64,000 bases of DNA from Mesorhizobium sp. B2-1-8. Its GTDB lineage: Bacteria > Pseudomonadota > Alphaproteobacteria > Rhizobiales > Rhizobiaceae. Shown one piece after another: positions 35,120 to 42,216 of the stretch. The stretch is from the NCBI RefSeq assembly GCF_006442545.2, contig NZ_CP083952.1, positions 1,550,001 to 1,614,000 of the forward strand, read 5' to 3'. The notes below the pieces were generated by a model that saw only the letters and a program-made list of their open reading frames with translations, made no database searches and was not told where the DNA came from. A program made the translations under genes and the position numbers. The number at the start of each line of letters is the position of its first letter. Within the stretch, counting starts at the first letter, position 1.

Positions 35120-35749
35120 ATGAACGCACACGCATTTGCGAGCGATGTCGCCTTCACGCCGACGGTCAAGGCGATCCAGGCGCGCAAGGGCTCACGCCAG
35201 TCCTATGCCCGCGTCGAGGAGCGAGGCGGCTGGCAGTCGGCGATCACACCGGACCTTGCCGCCTTCATCGAAATGCAGACCAGCGTCTTCCTGTCGACGG
35301 CCAATGGCGATGGCCAGCCCTACATCCAGCATCGCGGCGGCCCTGCCGGCTTTCTCAAGGTGCTCGACGAGAAGACGATCGGCTTCGCGGATTTTTCCGG
35401 CAACAGGCAGTTCATCACACAGGGCAATCTGGCCGACAATCCGAGAGCCTTTCTGTTCCTGATTGATTACATGATGCGCCAGCGCATCAAGATCTGGGGT
35501 ACGGCGCGCGTTGTCGAAGACGATGCCGGGTTGACCGCCAGGCTGATGCCTCCGGACTACAAGGCGCGTCCCGAGCAGGTCATCCTGTTCACCGTCTCGG
35601 CGTGGGATGCCAATTGCCCGCAACATATACCGCAGCGCTTCGAGGCGGCTGATGTGGCAGCGGCGCTTGGCGAGCGCGACCGGCGCATCCAGAACCTTGA
35701 ACAGGAGATCGCGCGCCTCAAGGGCGTTTCAGGGGCTGGCGCCAAGTGA
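35120..35749 (+). CDS. Pyridoxamine 5'-phosphate oxidase-like flavin protein
   Basis: A 209-residue split-barrel FMN-binding protein. FMN contacts are suggested by SVFLSTANGDGQPYIQHRGGPAGFLKV and FADFSGNRQFITQGNLADNP. The C-terminal residues 180-200 form a short Arg/Glu coiled coil (ERDRRIQNLEQEIARLKG). It is larger than and distinct from PdxH, so pyridoxal phosphate synthesis is unlikely; general flavin reductase or heme-binding roles are possible. Last gene of the LysR-controlled operon, with GGAGG before the ATG. Confidence 0.9.
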   Translation: MNAHAFASDVAFTPTVKAIQARKGSRQSYARVEERGGWQSAITPDLAAFIEMQTSVFLSTANGDGQPYIQHRGGPAGFLKVLDEKTIGFADFSGNRQFITQGNLADNPRAFLFLIDYMMRQRIKIWGTARVVEDDAGLTARLMPPDYKARPEQVILFTVSAWDANCPQHIPQRFEAADVAAALGERDRRIQNLEQEIARLKGVSGAGAK

Positions 35750-35756
35750 CGCGGGC

Positions 35757-36482
35757 TCAGCCGCCGGCGGCGGTCTCGGCCAGCGCGATGCCTTCGGGCG
35801 TCGGCTTCACGGGGATAATGCCGCGAGCCAACGCCAGCAGGTATTTGGTGTATTCGGTGAACAGCACGCGCACGGCCCGCGGCTTGGTCAGCCAACTGCC
35901 ATTATCCAGGTTGGAATTGACCACCGGGTAGGGTTCGAGCTTGGCGCCATGCAGCAGCCGGCCCATCTCCAGCAGGCTGCGCGGCATGTGATAATTGTTG
36001 GTGACCAGGATCACCGTGCCATAGGCGTGGTTTTCCACCCATTTGGCGCTTTCCTCCGCGTTGCCTATCGTATCGAGCGCGGCTCGATCGATGTCGACGC
36101 AGCAGGAAAACAGCTTCTTGTCGCCGCCGGTCGCCGCCTGAAGCTGGCGGCGGCTGGCCGATGGATGCACGCCGCTGATCAAAAGCCGCTCGCCCTTGCC
36201 GGATGCGAGCAGTTCCATCGCGGCGTCGAGGCGCGACTGGCCGCCGGTCAGCACGATGATGGCGTCGGCCTTGGCCGGGTTGGCGGGCGTGGTCAGATGA
36301 CTGACCTTGCTGGCAAACCAGCCGAAGCCGCCAGCGAACACCATTGCGAGCACAAGCAGGGAAAGAGCGGAGAGGCGCAGGGCGGTCCTTAAATGGCTGA
36401 CCTTGCCGTGGGCACGCCAACGGGCAACCACCACTGGCAGCTGTCCAGCCGTCCCGGTCGAGTCCCGCACGTCCATGGCCAT
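35757..36482 (-). CDS. YdcF family (DUF218) membrane protein
   Basis: A 241-residue protein with one N-terminal membrane helix (about residues 35-58) and a DUF218 domain. Motifs are ADAIIVLTGGQSRLDAAMELL near residue 72 and VTNNYHMPRSLLEMGRLL near 165. The family includes SanA/ElyC, which affect envelope and peptidoglycan integrity. It follows ftsX on the same strand, 109 bases downstream, which supports an envelope role. The ATG at 36482 is used; a later start at 36476 (MDV) cannot be excluded. Confidence 0.9.
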   Translation of the reverse strand: MAMDVRDSTGTAGQLPVVVARWRAHGKVSHLRTALRLSALSLLVLAMVFAGGFGWFASKVSHLTTPANPAKADAIIVLTGGQSRLDAAMELLASGKGERLLISGVHPSASRRQLQAATGGDKKLFSCCVDIDRAALDTIGNAEESAKWVENHAYGTVILVTNNYHMPRSLLEMGRLLHGAKLEPYPVVNSNLDNGSWLTKPRAVRVLFTEYTKYLLALARGIIPVKPTPEGIALAETAAGG

Positions 36483-36591
36483 ATGGTTAATCCCGAAATG
36501 CGGCCTTTGATAGCTAAAAGACGCACTTTGCGTTACGCGAATTCTCGATCCGTGATCGCCGTGTTTCCATCCACGCCAAGACGAGTTCCTT

Positions 36592-37578
36592 TCATGCGTC
36601 GGGTTGACGAACGTCGATGTCGCTAAGATAGGCGACGACGGTGGCGTGCGAGGTCGCCGCCGTCAGCGCGCCAATCACCAGCACCATCAGGACGACGCCC
36701 AGATAACCCGCGGAGCCGATGGCGAAGTTACCGAATAAAGCGGTCGCCTGATCGGCCTGCGGTGTTGCCATGTTACGCGACGACCACCATGAAAACACGA
36801 TAAAGACGAGCACCGCCGCCGCTCCGCCGGCGGCCGCGCCCTTCATCCCGGTGACCAGAAAATGCCGGCGGAATTCGCGCGCGATGAAGCGCGCCTCGGC
36901 GCCGACGAAATGCAGCACCTCGATGATGTGGCCGTTGCCGTCCATGGCGCCACGGGTCGCGAATACCACGGTCAGCACCGTTGCCGACAGCATCAAGGCC
37001 AGAACGGCGATGCCGATGGTCACCGTCGTGCGGGCCATGGCCACCAGCCGGTCGACCCAGGTACGGTGGTCGTCGAGCGATGCACTCGGCAGTTTCGGCG
37101 TGATCGCGGCGCGCATGGCGGCGAAGTCGGGCGGGCTGTTCTCGTCGATGGTGACGATGATCAGGCGCGGCACCGGCAGGTCGTCGATGTTGAGGCCCGA
37201 TCCCAGCCAGGGCTCCAACAGCCTGGCGGTCGCTTCGCGGTCGATGATTCGGGTCGACTTCACGCCCGGGAATTCGCCGGCGATCTGCGAGGCCTGGCTA
37301 AGCGCCGCCTCCATATCGAGGCCGTCGGCCGGCTTGATCTGGATCGTCGCCTCGCGCGAGATCTGGTTTTCCCAGACCGAGGCCGTGTCGCGCACCAGCG
37401 TCACCGCGCCGAAGGTCAGGCAGGACAGGAAGGTCATGATGGCGATGACCAGCACCAGTGCGCGGCCGGCAATGTTCTGCGCCGGCACGATCGGCGCCAT
37501 CTTGCGCTGGGCGCGCGGTCTTGCCTCGACCGCCTCGGCATCCTGCTGCTCGAAATGGTCGGCCGATAGCTCAGTCAT
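36592..37578 (-). CDS. ftsX: Cell division protein FtsX
   Basis: A 328-residue FtsX, the membrane partner of FtsE. It has the expected four helices: one after the N-terminal cytosolic tail (IAGRALVLVIAIMTFLSCLTFGAV, about residue 40-62) and three in the C-terminal half, with a periplasmic extracellular loop 1 between. FtsEX transmits an ATP-dependent signal to peptidoglycan hydrolases at the septum. The start at 37578 overlaps the ftsE stop by 8 bases; an ATG at 37587 overlaps further. The long acidic N-terminus is usual in this order. Confidence 0.95.
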   Translation of the reverse strand: MTELSADHFEQQDAEAVEARPRAQRKMAPIVPAQNIAGRALVLVIAIMTFLSCLTFGAVTLVRDTASVWENQISREATIQIKPADGLDMEAALSQASQIAGEFPGVKSTRIIDREATARLLEPWLGSGLNIDDLPVPRLIIVTIDENSPPDFAAMRAAITPKLPSASLDDHRTWVDRLVAMARTTVTIGIAVLALMLSATVLTVVFATRGAMDGNGHIIEVLHFVGAEARFIAREFRRHFLVTGMKGAAAGGAAAVLVFIVFSWWSSRNMATPQADQATALFGNFAIGSAGYLGVVLMVLVIGALTAATSHATVVAYLSDIDVRQPDA

Positions 37579-38230
37579 AGATATCAAGCCTTCCGCCGGC
37601 CAGGATCATGCGGCGCGCGTCGACCTGTTCCATAAGGCCAAGATCGTGGGTCGCGATCACGACGGCGGTGCCGAGGCGATTGAGCTCGATGAACAGCCGC
37701 AGCAGGCGTCGCGCCAGCGGCGGATCGACATTGCCGGTCGGCTCGTCGGCGAGCAGGATTTCCGGCTGCTCGATCAGGGCGCGCGCGATCGCGGCGCGCT
37801 GCTTCTCGCCGCCCGACAGGACCGGCGGCAGCACATGCATGCGTTCGCCGAGCCCCACCCATTTCAACAGCTCGGTGACGTCGGTGCGGTAGCTCGCTTC
37901 CTCGCGCCCGCGCACGCGCAATGGCAAGGCGACATTCTCATAGGTGGTCATGTGGTCGAGCAGGCGAAAATCCTGGAACACCACGCCGATGCGGCGGCGC
38001 AGATGCGGCAGTTCGGTGCGTGAAATGCGCGAGCGGTCCTTGCCGAAGATGGTGATCAGCCCGCGCGTCGGCTTCAGCGACATGAACAAAAGGCGCAGCA
38101 AGGTCGTCTTGCCGGCACCCGAAGGCCCGCTCAGGAACTGGAAGGAGCGCTCCGGTATGTGCAGGGAGATGTCGCGGAGGATTTCCGGACCCATGCCATA
38201 GCGGAGGCCGACATTTTCGAAGCGAATCAA
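37571..38230 (-). CDS. ftsE: Cell division ATP-binding protein FtsE
   Basis: A 219-residue ABC ATPase. Walker A is GPSGAGKTT (residues 35-43), the Q-loop GVVFQDFRLLDH, the signature LSGGEKQRAAIARAL near 138, and Walker B ILLADEPTGNVD. With FtsX it forms the divisome signalling complex. It heads the leftward ftsE-ftsX-ydcF run. Upstream on the same strand are a dispersed palindrome and a perfect CtrA-type box at 38364-38378, suggesting cell-cycle control. Confidence 0.97.
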   Translation of the reverse strand: MIRFENVGLRYGMGPEILRDISLHIPERSFQFLSGPSGAGKTTLLRLLFMSLKPTRGLITIFGKDRSRISRTELPHLRRRIGVVFQDFRLLDHMTTYENVALPLRVRGREEASYRTDVTELLKWVGLGERMHVLPPVLSGGEKQRAAIARALIEQPEILLADEPTGNVDPPLARRLLRLFIELNRLGTAVVIATHDLGLMEQVDARRMILAGGRLDIYD

Positions 38231-38252
38231 TTTCGGCGACCTGAATTTCTTG

Positions 38253-38301
38253 GAGCATGATGCCGAAAAGTGTGACGCGGTCTTCGGGCGACATCATGCT
38301 C
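38253..38301. repeat. Dispersed palindromic repeat upstream of ftsE
   Basis: Ends GAGCATGATG and CATCATGCTC (10-bp inverted repeat) with CCGAAAAG and CTTCGGG arms inside. Same family as the copies at 28613-28683 and 44873-44919. It lies within the ftsE leader. Confidence 0.8.
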
Positions 38302-38363
38302 TGTCTCTTTTAGAGCCGGCGGCGAGCCGGCCTGTTCTGCGAAAAGACCATCGGCCGGCATGG

Positions 38364-38378
38364 TTAACCGGCGGTTAA
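38364..38378. promoter_or_regulatory. CtrA binding site, perfect TTAA-N7-TTAA
   Basis: TTAACC begins at 38364 and TTAA ends at 38378 with seven bases between the TTAA halves, the exact consensus for the cell-cycle regulator CtrA. A lone TTAACC half site is at 38425-38430. It sits between ftsE (minus) and the membrane-protein/hpt genes (plus) and could act on either. Confidence 0.7.
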
Positions 38379-38481
38379 TTCCTGGGCTGTTTCGGCGCGT
38401 CACGAGGGCTCCGGTGGGGAAGCGTTAACCATTTGTGTTTACGCAAAAGAAACGAAAAGCGAACAGGTGCAATACTGGGCC

Positions 38482-39126
38482 ATGATGGCTGACCCACGAA
38501 CCGCGCGCCCGGTTTCCGGCGAAATCATGACCGAACCGCCGGCAATTGGCATGGCGGACCGGATCGTGCGCGGTCCGGCGGCCGATATTATCGATGCGGA
38601 CTATGAAGTGATGCCGCGCTTTGCCCCTACCGTGGAAAGCGATTCACCGCCGCCGCGTGCGATCGTCCCCCCGCCCATCGAGGGCATGGACATGCTGCGC
38701 AAGCCGGAAGCACAAGCGAAACGGCCGCCGGCATCACGTGGAGGGCCGATCTTCTGGATCGCCGGCATCGGTGCAGCCCTTGCCGCCTTCTGGGTCTCCG
38801 GCGGTCATGCGCTAGTGCGACAGGCGCCGTTCCTGGCCGGCACGCAAGCGTCGGCGCTGACCATTTCAGGCGTCACCTCACGCGTCGATGCCTCGGGCGC
38901 CAATCCGGTGCTGTTCGTCGATGGCGAGGCCGCCAATGATGGGACGAGGCCGGCGACAATGCCGCCGCTCGAAATCCGGGTGACGGGCAATGACGGACGC
39001 ACGACCCGCTATACGTTGGGGACATTCGGCCGCTCGCTGGCATCGGGCGAAAGATTCGGCTTTGCCAGCCGGCTCGACGTGCCTAAGAACGGCGTTAGAA
39101 CCGTTTTGGTTACTTTCGCCGAGTAG
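38482..39126 (+). CDS. Single-pass membrane protein of unknown function, upstream of hpt
   Basis: A 214-residue protein not assigned to a family by eye. Residues 1-88 are cytosolic and proline-rich, one membrane helix follows (GPIFWIAGIGAALAAFWVSGG, about residue 88-108), and the C-terminal 100 residues look like an extracytoplasmic beta domain (LTISGVTSRVD, LFVDGEAANDGTRPATMPPLEIRV, a pattern like the DUF3426/FxLYD group). In other alphaproteobacteria a zinc-ribbon DUF3426 protein lies opposite ftsE; here no CXXC zinc ribbon is present. The start could be 38482 or 38485. Probably co-transcribed with hpt, 23 bases on. Confidence 0.75.
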   Translation: MMADPRTARPVSGEIMTEPPAIGMADRIVRGPAADIIDADYEVMPRFAPTVESDSPPPRAIVPPPIEGMDMLRKPEAQAKRPPASRGGPIFWIAGIGAALAAFWVSGGHALVRQAPFLAGTQASALTISGVTSRVDASGANPVLFVDGEAANDGTRPATMPPLEIRVTGNDGRTTRYTLGTFGRSLASGERFGFASRLDVPKNGVRTVLVTFAE

Positions 39127-39149
39127 GCGATCACCGGAGAAGACCAGCA

Positions 39150-39692
39150 ATGCCCATCGTACGCGGCAAGGACATCGAAGTCCTGTTTTCGGCATCGGCG
39201 ATCGCGCGGCGCAATCTCGAACTCGCCAAGGAGATCGCCGGGCACGACTATCACGATCTGCTGGTGATTTCGGTGCTGAAGGGTTCGTTCATCTTCGCAG
39301 CCGACCTGATCCGCGCCATGCACGACGTCGGCCTGTCGCCCGAGGTCGAGTTCATCTTCATCTCCAGTTACGGCGCCGGCACCACCAGTGGCGAGGTGAG
39401 GGTGCTGCGCGACATCGACAATGAAGTCGCCGGGCGCGACGTACTGCTGATCGACGACATTCTGGAATCGGGCAAGACGCTGAGCTTCACGCGCGACCTG
39501 ATGCTGTCGCGTGGCGCGAAAAGCTGTTCCATCGCCGTGCTGCTCGACAAGCGCATGCGCCGCCAGACCGCGCTCAATGCCGACTATGTAGGCTTCGACT
39601 GCCCCGATTATTTCGTCGTCGGCTACGGCATGGACGTCTCGCATGCGTTCCGCGAACTGCCGTTTGTGGGCGTCGTCAAAGGCGATGCTTGA
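39150..39692 (+). CDS. hpt: Hypoxanthine phosphoribosyltransferase
   Basis: A 180-residue purine salvage enzyme making IMP or GMP from hypoxanthine or guanine and PRPP. The PRPP-binding motif is VLLIDDILESGKTL near residue 95-108; the flexible loop SSYGAGTTSGEV and the base-binding region VLLDKRMRRQ and VGFDCPDYFVVGYGMD are in place. Length matches the family. It is followed 75 bases later by a CpdR-like regulator on the same strand. Confidence 0.95.
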   Translation: MPIVRGKDIEVLFSASAIARRNLELAKEIAGHDYHDLLVISVLKGSFIFAADLIRAMHDVGLSPEVEFIFISSYGAGTTSGEVRVLRDIDNEVAGRDVLLIDDILESGKTLSFTRDLMLSRGAKSCSIAVLLDKRMRRQTALNADYVGFDCPDYFVVGYGMDVSHAFRELPFVGVVKGDA

Positions 39693-39767
39693 ACGACTTC
39701 CAAAAAGACTTGCCGACCTCTTCCGCCTTCAGGAAAAGTCAACTTTTGCCCGCCAAATATGCCGGCC

Positions 39768-40139
39768 ATGGCAAAGCTTCTGATCGTCGAGGACGATGAG
39801 TCCGTCCGCACCCTCGCAGCCCGCGCGCTCGAACGCGCCGGCCACGCAATCGATATCGCCGCCGACGGCGCGCAGGGGCTTTCGCTGATCCGCGCCGCAA
39901 ACGGCGGCTACGATCTCGTCGTCTCCGACATCCGCATGCCGGAGATGGACGGCATCGAGATGGCGGTTGCGGCCGCCGCACTTTTTCCGGCGATGAAGAT
40001 CATGCTGATGACCGGCTACGCCGACCAGCGCGAGCGCGCCGAGGAATTGAACGGCATTATCCTCGACGTCGTGCAAAAGCCCTTCACGCTGGCTGAGATC
40101 CGTTCACGCGTCGAACGGGCGCTGATCTGCTTCGCCTGA
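39768..40139 (+). CDS. cpdR: CpdR-like single-domain response regulator
   Basis: A 123-residue receiver domain without output. The acidic pocket is VEDDE near residue 7, the phosphorylation aspartate is in VVSDIRMPEMDG near residue 53, the threonine/lysine switch residues are in MLMTGYADQ and VVQKPFTLAE. It resembles CpdR proteins, which in alphaproteobacteria localise ClpXP and promote CtrA degradation. The ATG at 39768 is preferred to one nine bases earlier. Proximity to ftsE and the CtrA box fits a cell-cycle role, but the CpdR assignment rests on similarity recalled, not on a search. Confidence 0.75.
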   Translation: MAKLLIVEDDESVRTLAARALERAGHAIDIAADGAQGLSLIRAANGGYDLVVSDIRMPEMDGIEMAVAAAALFPAMKIMLMTGYADQRERAEELNGIILDVVQKPFTLAEIRSRVERALICFA

Positions 40140-41087
40140 TCAGGCCGGATCCCTGGCGACAAGCGCCGGCGCCGGGCCGGTCCGCCGCTCGGTGTTGAGC
40201 GCCAGCAGGCCGGCGCCGATGATGAGCGCCGCGCCGATCACGGTCGTCGAGCGTGGCACCTCGGCGAAGAACAGGAAGCCCCACAGCGGCGACCACAGGA
40301 TGCCGGTGTATTCGAAGGTGGCGACGCGGTTGGCCGGCGCCAGCCGATAGCCCTGCGACAGCAGGATCATGCCGGCCGAGGCGACGAAACCGCAGGCGGC
40401 CATTTTGAGGAAATCCGGCAGTGTCGGCCAGATCCACGGCCGCACCAGGAATTCGAGGCTCGGGTGGACGGCGTGGGTTATGCCGGCGAGGTGGAACGTG
40501 CCGGCGACCGCGGCCGCGCCGGTCAGATAGGCGCCGTTCTGGTAGAAGGCCATCACGGTGGATGATTCGGTGTCGCCGATCTTGCGGGCCATCAATTGCG
40601 AAAAGCCATAGAGCACGGCCGAGCCCAGCGACAGCAAGGCCGCCCAATCGGACAGTCCGGCGCCGGGGCGCAGCATCACCAGGACGCCAAGCATGCCGAT
40701 CAGCACGGTTGCCAGGGTCTGCCAGGAAACACGCTCGCCAAGATAGGGACCGGCCATCGCCATGATGCAGAGCGGCGCCATGAAATAGAGCGCCACGGCG
40801 TCGGCCAGCGGCAGGGCGGCGATGGCCAGGTAATAGACCGTGTAGGACGTGAACTGGATGAAGGCGCGCATGGTCAGCATGCCGAAGCGCCGCGACAGGA
40901 TGGCGCGCAGCCCGACATCGGCATGGACGAGAAGGATCAGGATCGGCAGGGCGACGATCGAGCGGATCGCCATCACCTCGGTCACCGGGTAGCCGCTCGA
41001 CACGGCTTTGACGAGCGGGTCCTGCAGCGAGAAGACCAGCACGCCCAGGCACAGGCTCAGGATGCCGCGCACCATCCTATTCTGCAT
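40140..41087 (-). CDS. DMT family (EamA) transporter
   Basis: A 315-residue drug/metabolite transporter with about ten hydrophobic helices in two EamA repeats. Characteristic parts are GVLVFSLQDPLVKAVSSGYPVTEVMAIRS at the start and SYTVYYLAIAALPLADAVALYFMAPL. Its stop is directly adjacent to the CpdR-like stop (convergent, no gap). It is divergent from a LysR regulator at 41298, which likely controls it. Substrate unknown. The ATG at 41087 gives a full first helix. Confidence 0.9.
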   Translation of the reverse strand: MQNRMVRGILSLCLGVLVFSLQDPLVKAVSSGYPVTEVMAIRSIVALPILILLVHADVGLRAILSRRFGMLTMRAFIQFTSYTVYYLAIAALPLADAVALYFMAPLCIMAMAGPYLGERVSWQTLATVLIGMLGVLVMLRPGAGLSDWAALLSLGSAVLYGFSQLMARKIGDTESSTVMAFYQNGAYLTGAAAVAGTFHLAGITHAVHPSLEFLVRPWIWPTLPDFLKMAACGFVASAGMILLSQGYRLAPANRVATFEYTGILWSPLWGFLFFAEVPRSTTVIGAALIIGAGLLALNTERRTGPAPALVARDPA

Positions 41088-41297
41088 CCGCGTTCAGGCT
41101 CCCGCGCATATGATCCGGCGACCCTCTCCAGATCAAAAAGAACCCGCCACCGTTTTCGGGCAGCGGGCACGAGTGAGGACTCTTTGGTTGGTCCGCAGCC
41201 GATTTCGCGGCTGCATATCCAATGGGTGGGGCGACTATCGTCCGGCGTTTGACATGTTGCAAACGAATTGGAATGATGCCAGCAATCAAATTTGCTT

Positions 41298-42185
41298 ATG
41301 ATGGATGCGATGCGGCCAACCCTCGACAGCGATCTCCTGCGCACCTTCGTCGCCATCGCCGAGGCCGGTAATTTCACGAGGGCCGCCGAGCAGGCCGGCC
41401 GCACCCAGTCGGCCGTGTCGATGCAGATGAAGAAGCTCGAAGAGCTGGTCGGCGACAGCCTGTTCGAGCGCGGTTCACGCGGTGTCGCATTGACGCGGCG
41501 TGGTGGCGAACTCATCGTCAATGCCCGCCGTATCGTCTCGCTGCTCGATGAGACGGCTGCTTCGATGACGGCGGCGCCGCTGGGCGGGCCCGTGCGCATC
41601 GGCATTCCGGAGGAATATGGCCACGCCATCCTGTCGCGCGCGCTCGGCGCATTCTCGAAGCGCCACACCAAGGTCGAGGTCACCGTGCGCTACGCCCATT
41701 CGGAGGCGCAGATCGCGGCACTCCTCGCTGGTGAACTCGATCTGTGCGTGGTGTTCGAATGGCAGGACCCATCTGGCGGCGAAGTGCTGATGCACGATCC
41801 GACGGTCTGGGTCACGTCGAACCTGCATCACATGCATGAGGAACGTCCGGTGCCGATCGCGCTCTATAACCGGGCCAGCTGGTGCAAGGATTTCGCCATC
41901 AAATCGCTGGAGCAGCGCGGCCTTACCTATCGCGTTGCCTATACCAGCGACACCACCGGCGGCCTGAAGCTTGCTGTCACCTCGGGCTTGGCGATCGCGC
42001 CGATTTCGCGCAGCAACATCCCGGTGGACTGCCGCGAACTCACGGCCGCCGACGGGTTCGGCGACATCGATTCCTCCAATGTGGTGATGCACCGCAACCC
42101 GAACGCGTCAGGCGAGGCGATCGACGGCATGCAGGAGGCGATCCGCGAGGCGTTCGTCAACAGGCAGGTCCAACCCGCGTCATAG
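41298..42185 (+). CDS. LysR family transcriptional regulator
   Basis: A 295-residue LysR regulator (295 from the ATG at 41298; the next ATG at 41301 is equally possible; a TTG lies 6 bases upstream). The DNA-binding helix-turn-helix shows as FVAIAEAGNFTRAAEQAGRT followed by QSAVSMQMKKLEE; the C-terminal two-lobed effector domain follows from about residue 90. Its 210-base divergent spacer with the DMT transporter contains the AT-rich palindrome CAAATTTG overlapping the start region. LysR proteins usually control the divergent neighbour. Confidence 0.93.
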   Translation: MMDAMRPTLDSDLLRTFVAIAEAGNFTRAAEQAGRTQSAVSMQMKKLEELVGDSLFERGSRGVALTRRGGELIVNARRIVSLLDETAASMTAAPLGGPVRIGIPEEYGHAILSRALGAFSKRHTKVEVTVRYAHSEAQIAALLAGELDLCVVFEWQDPSGGEVLMHDPTVWVTSNLHHMHEERPVPIALYNRASWCKDFAIKSLEQRGLTYRVAYTSDTTGGLKLAVTSGLAIAPISRSNIPVDCRELTAADGFGDIDSSNVVMHRNPNASGEAIDGMQEAIREAFVNRQVQPAS

Positions 42186-42216
42186 ATGTCGCCGGTTGCT
42201 CCCGCCGCTTGCTATT

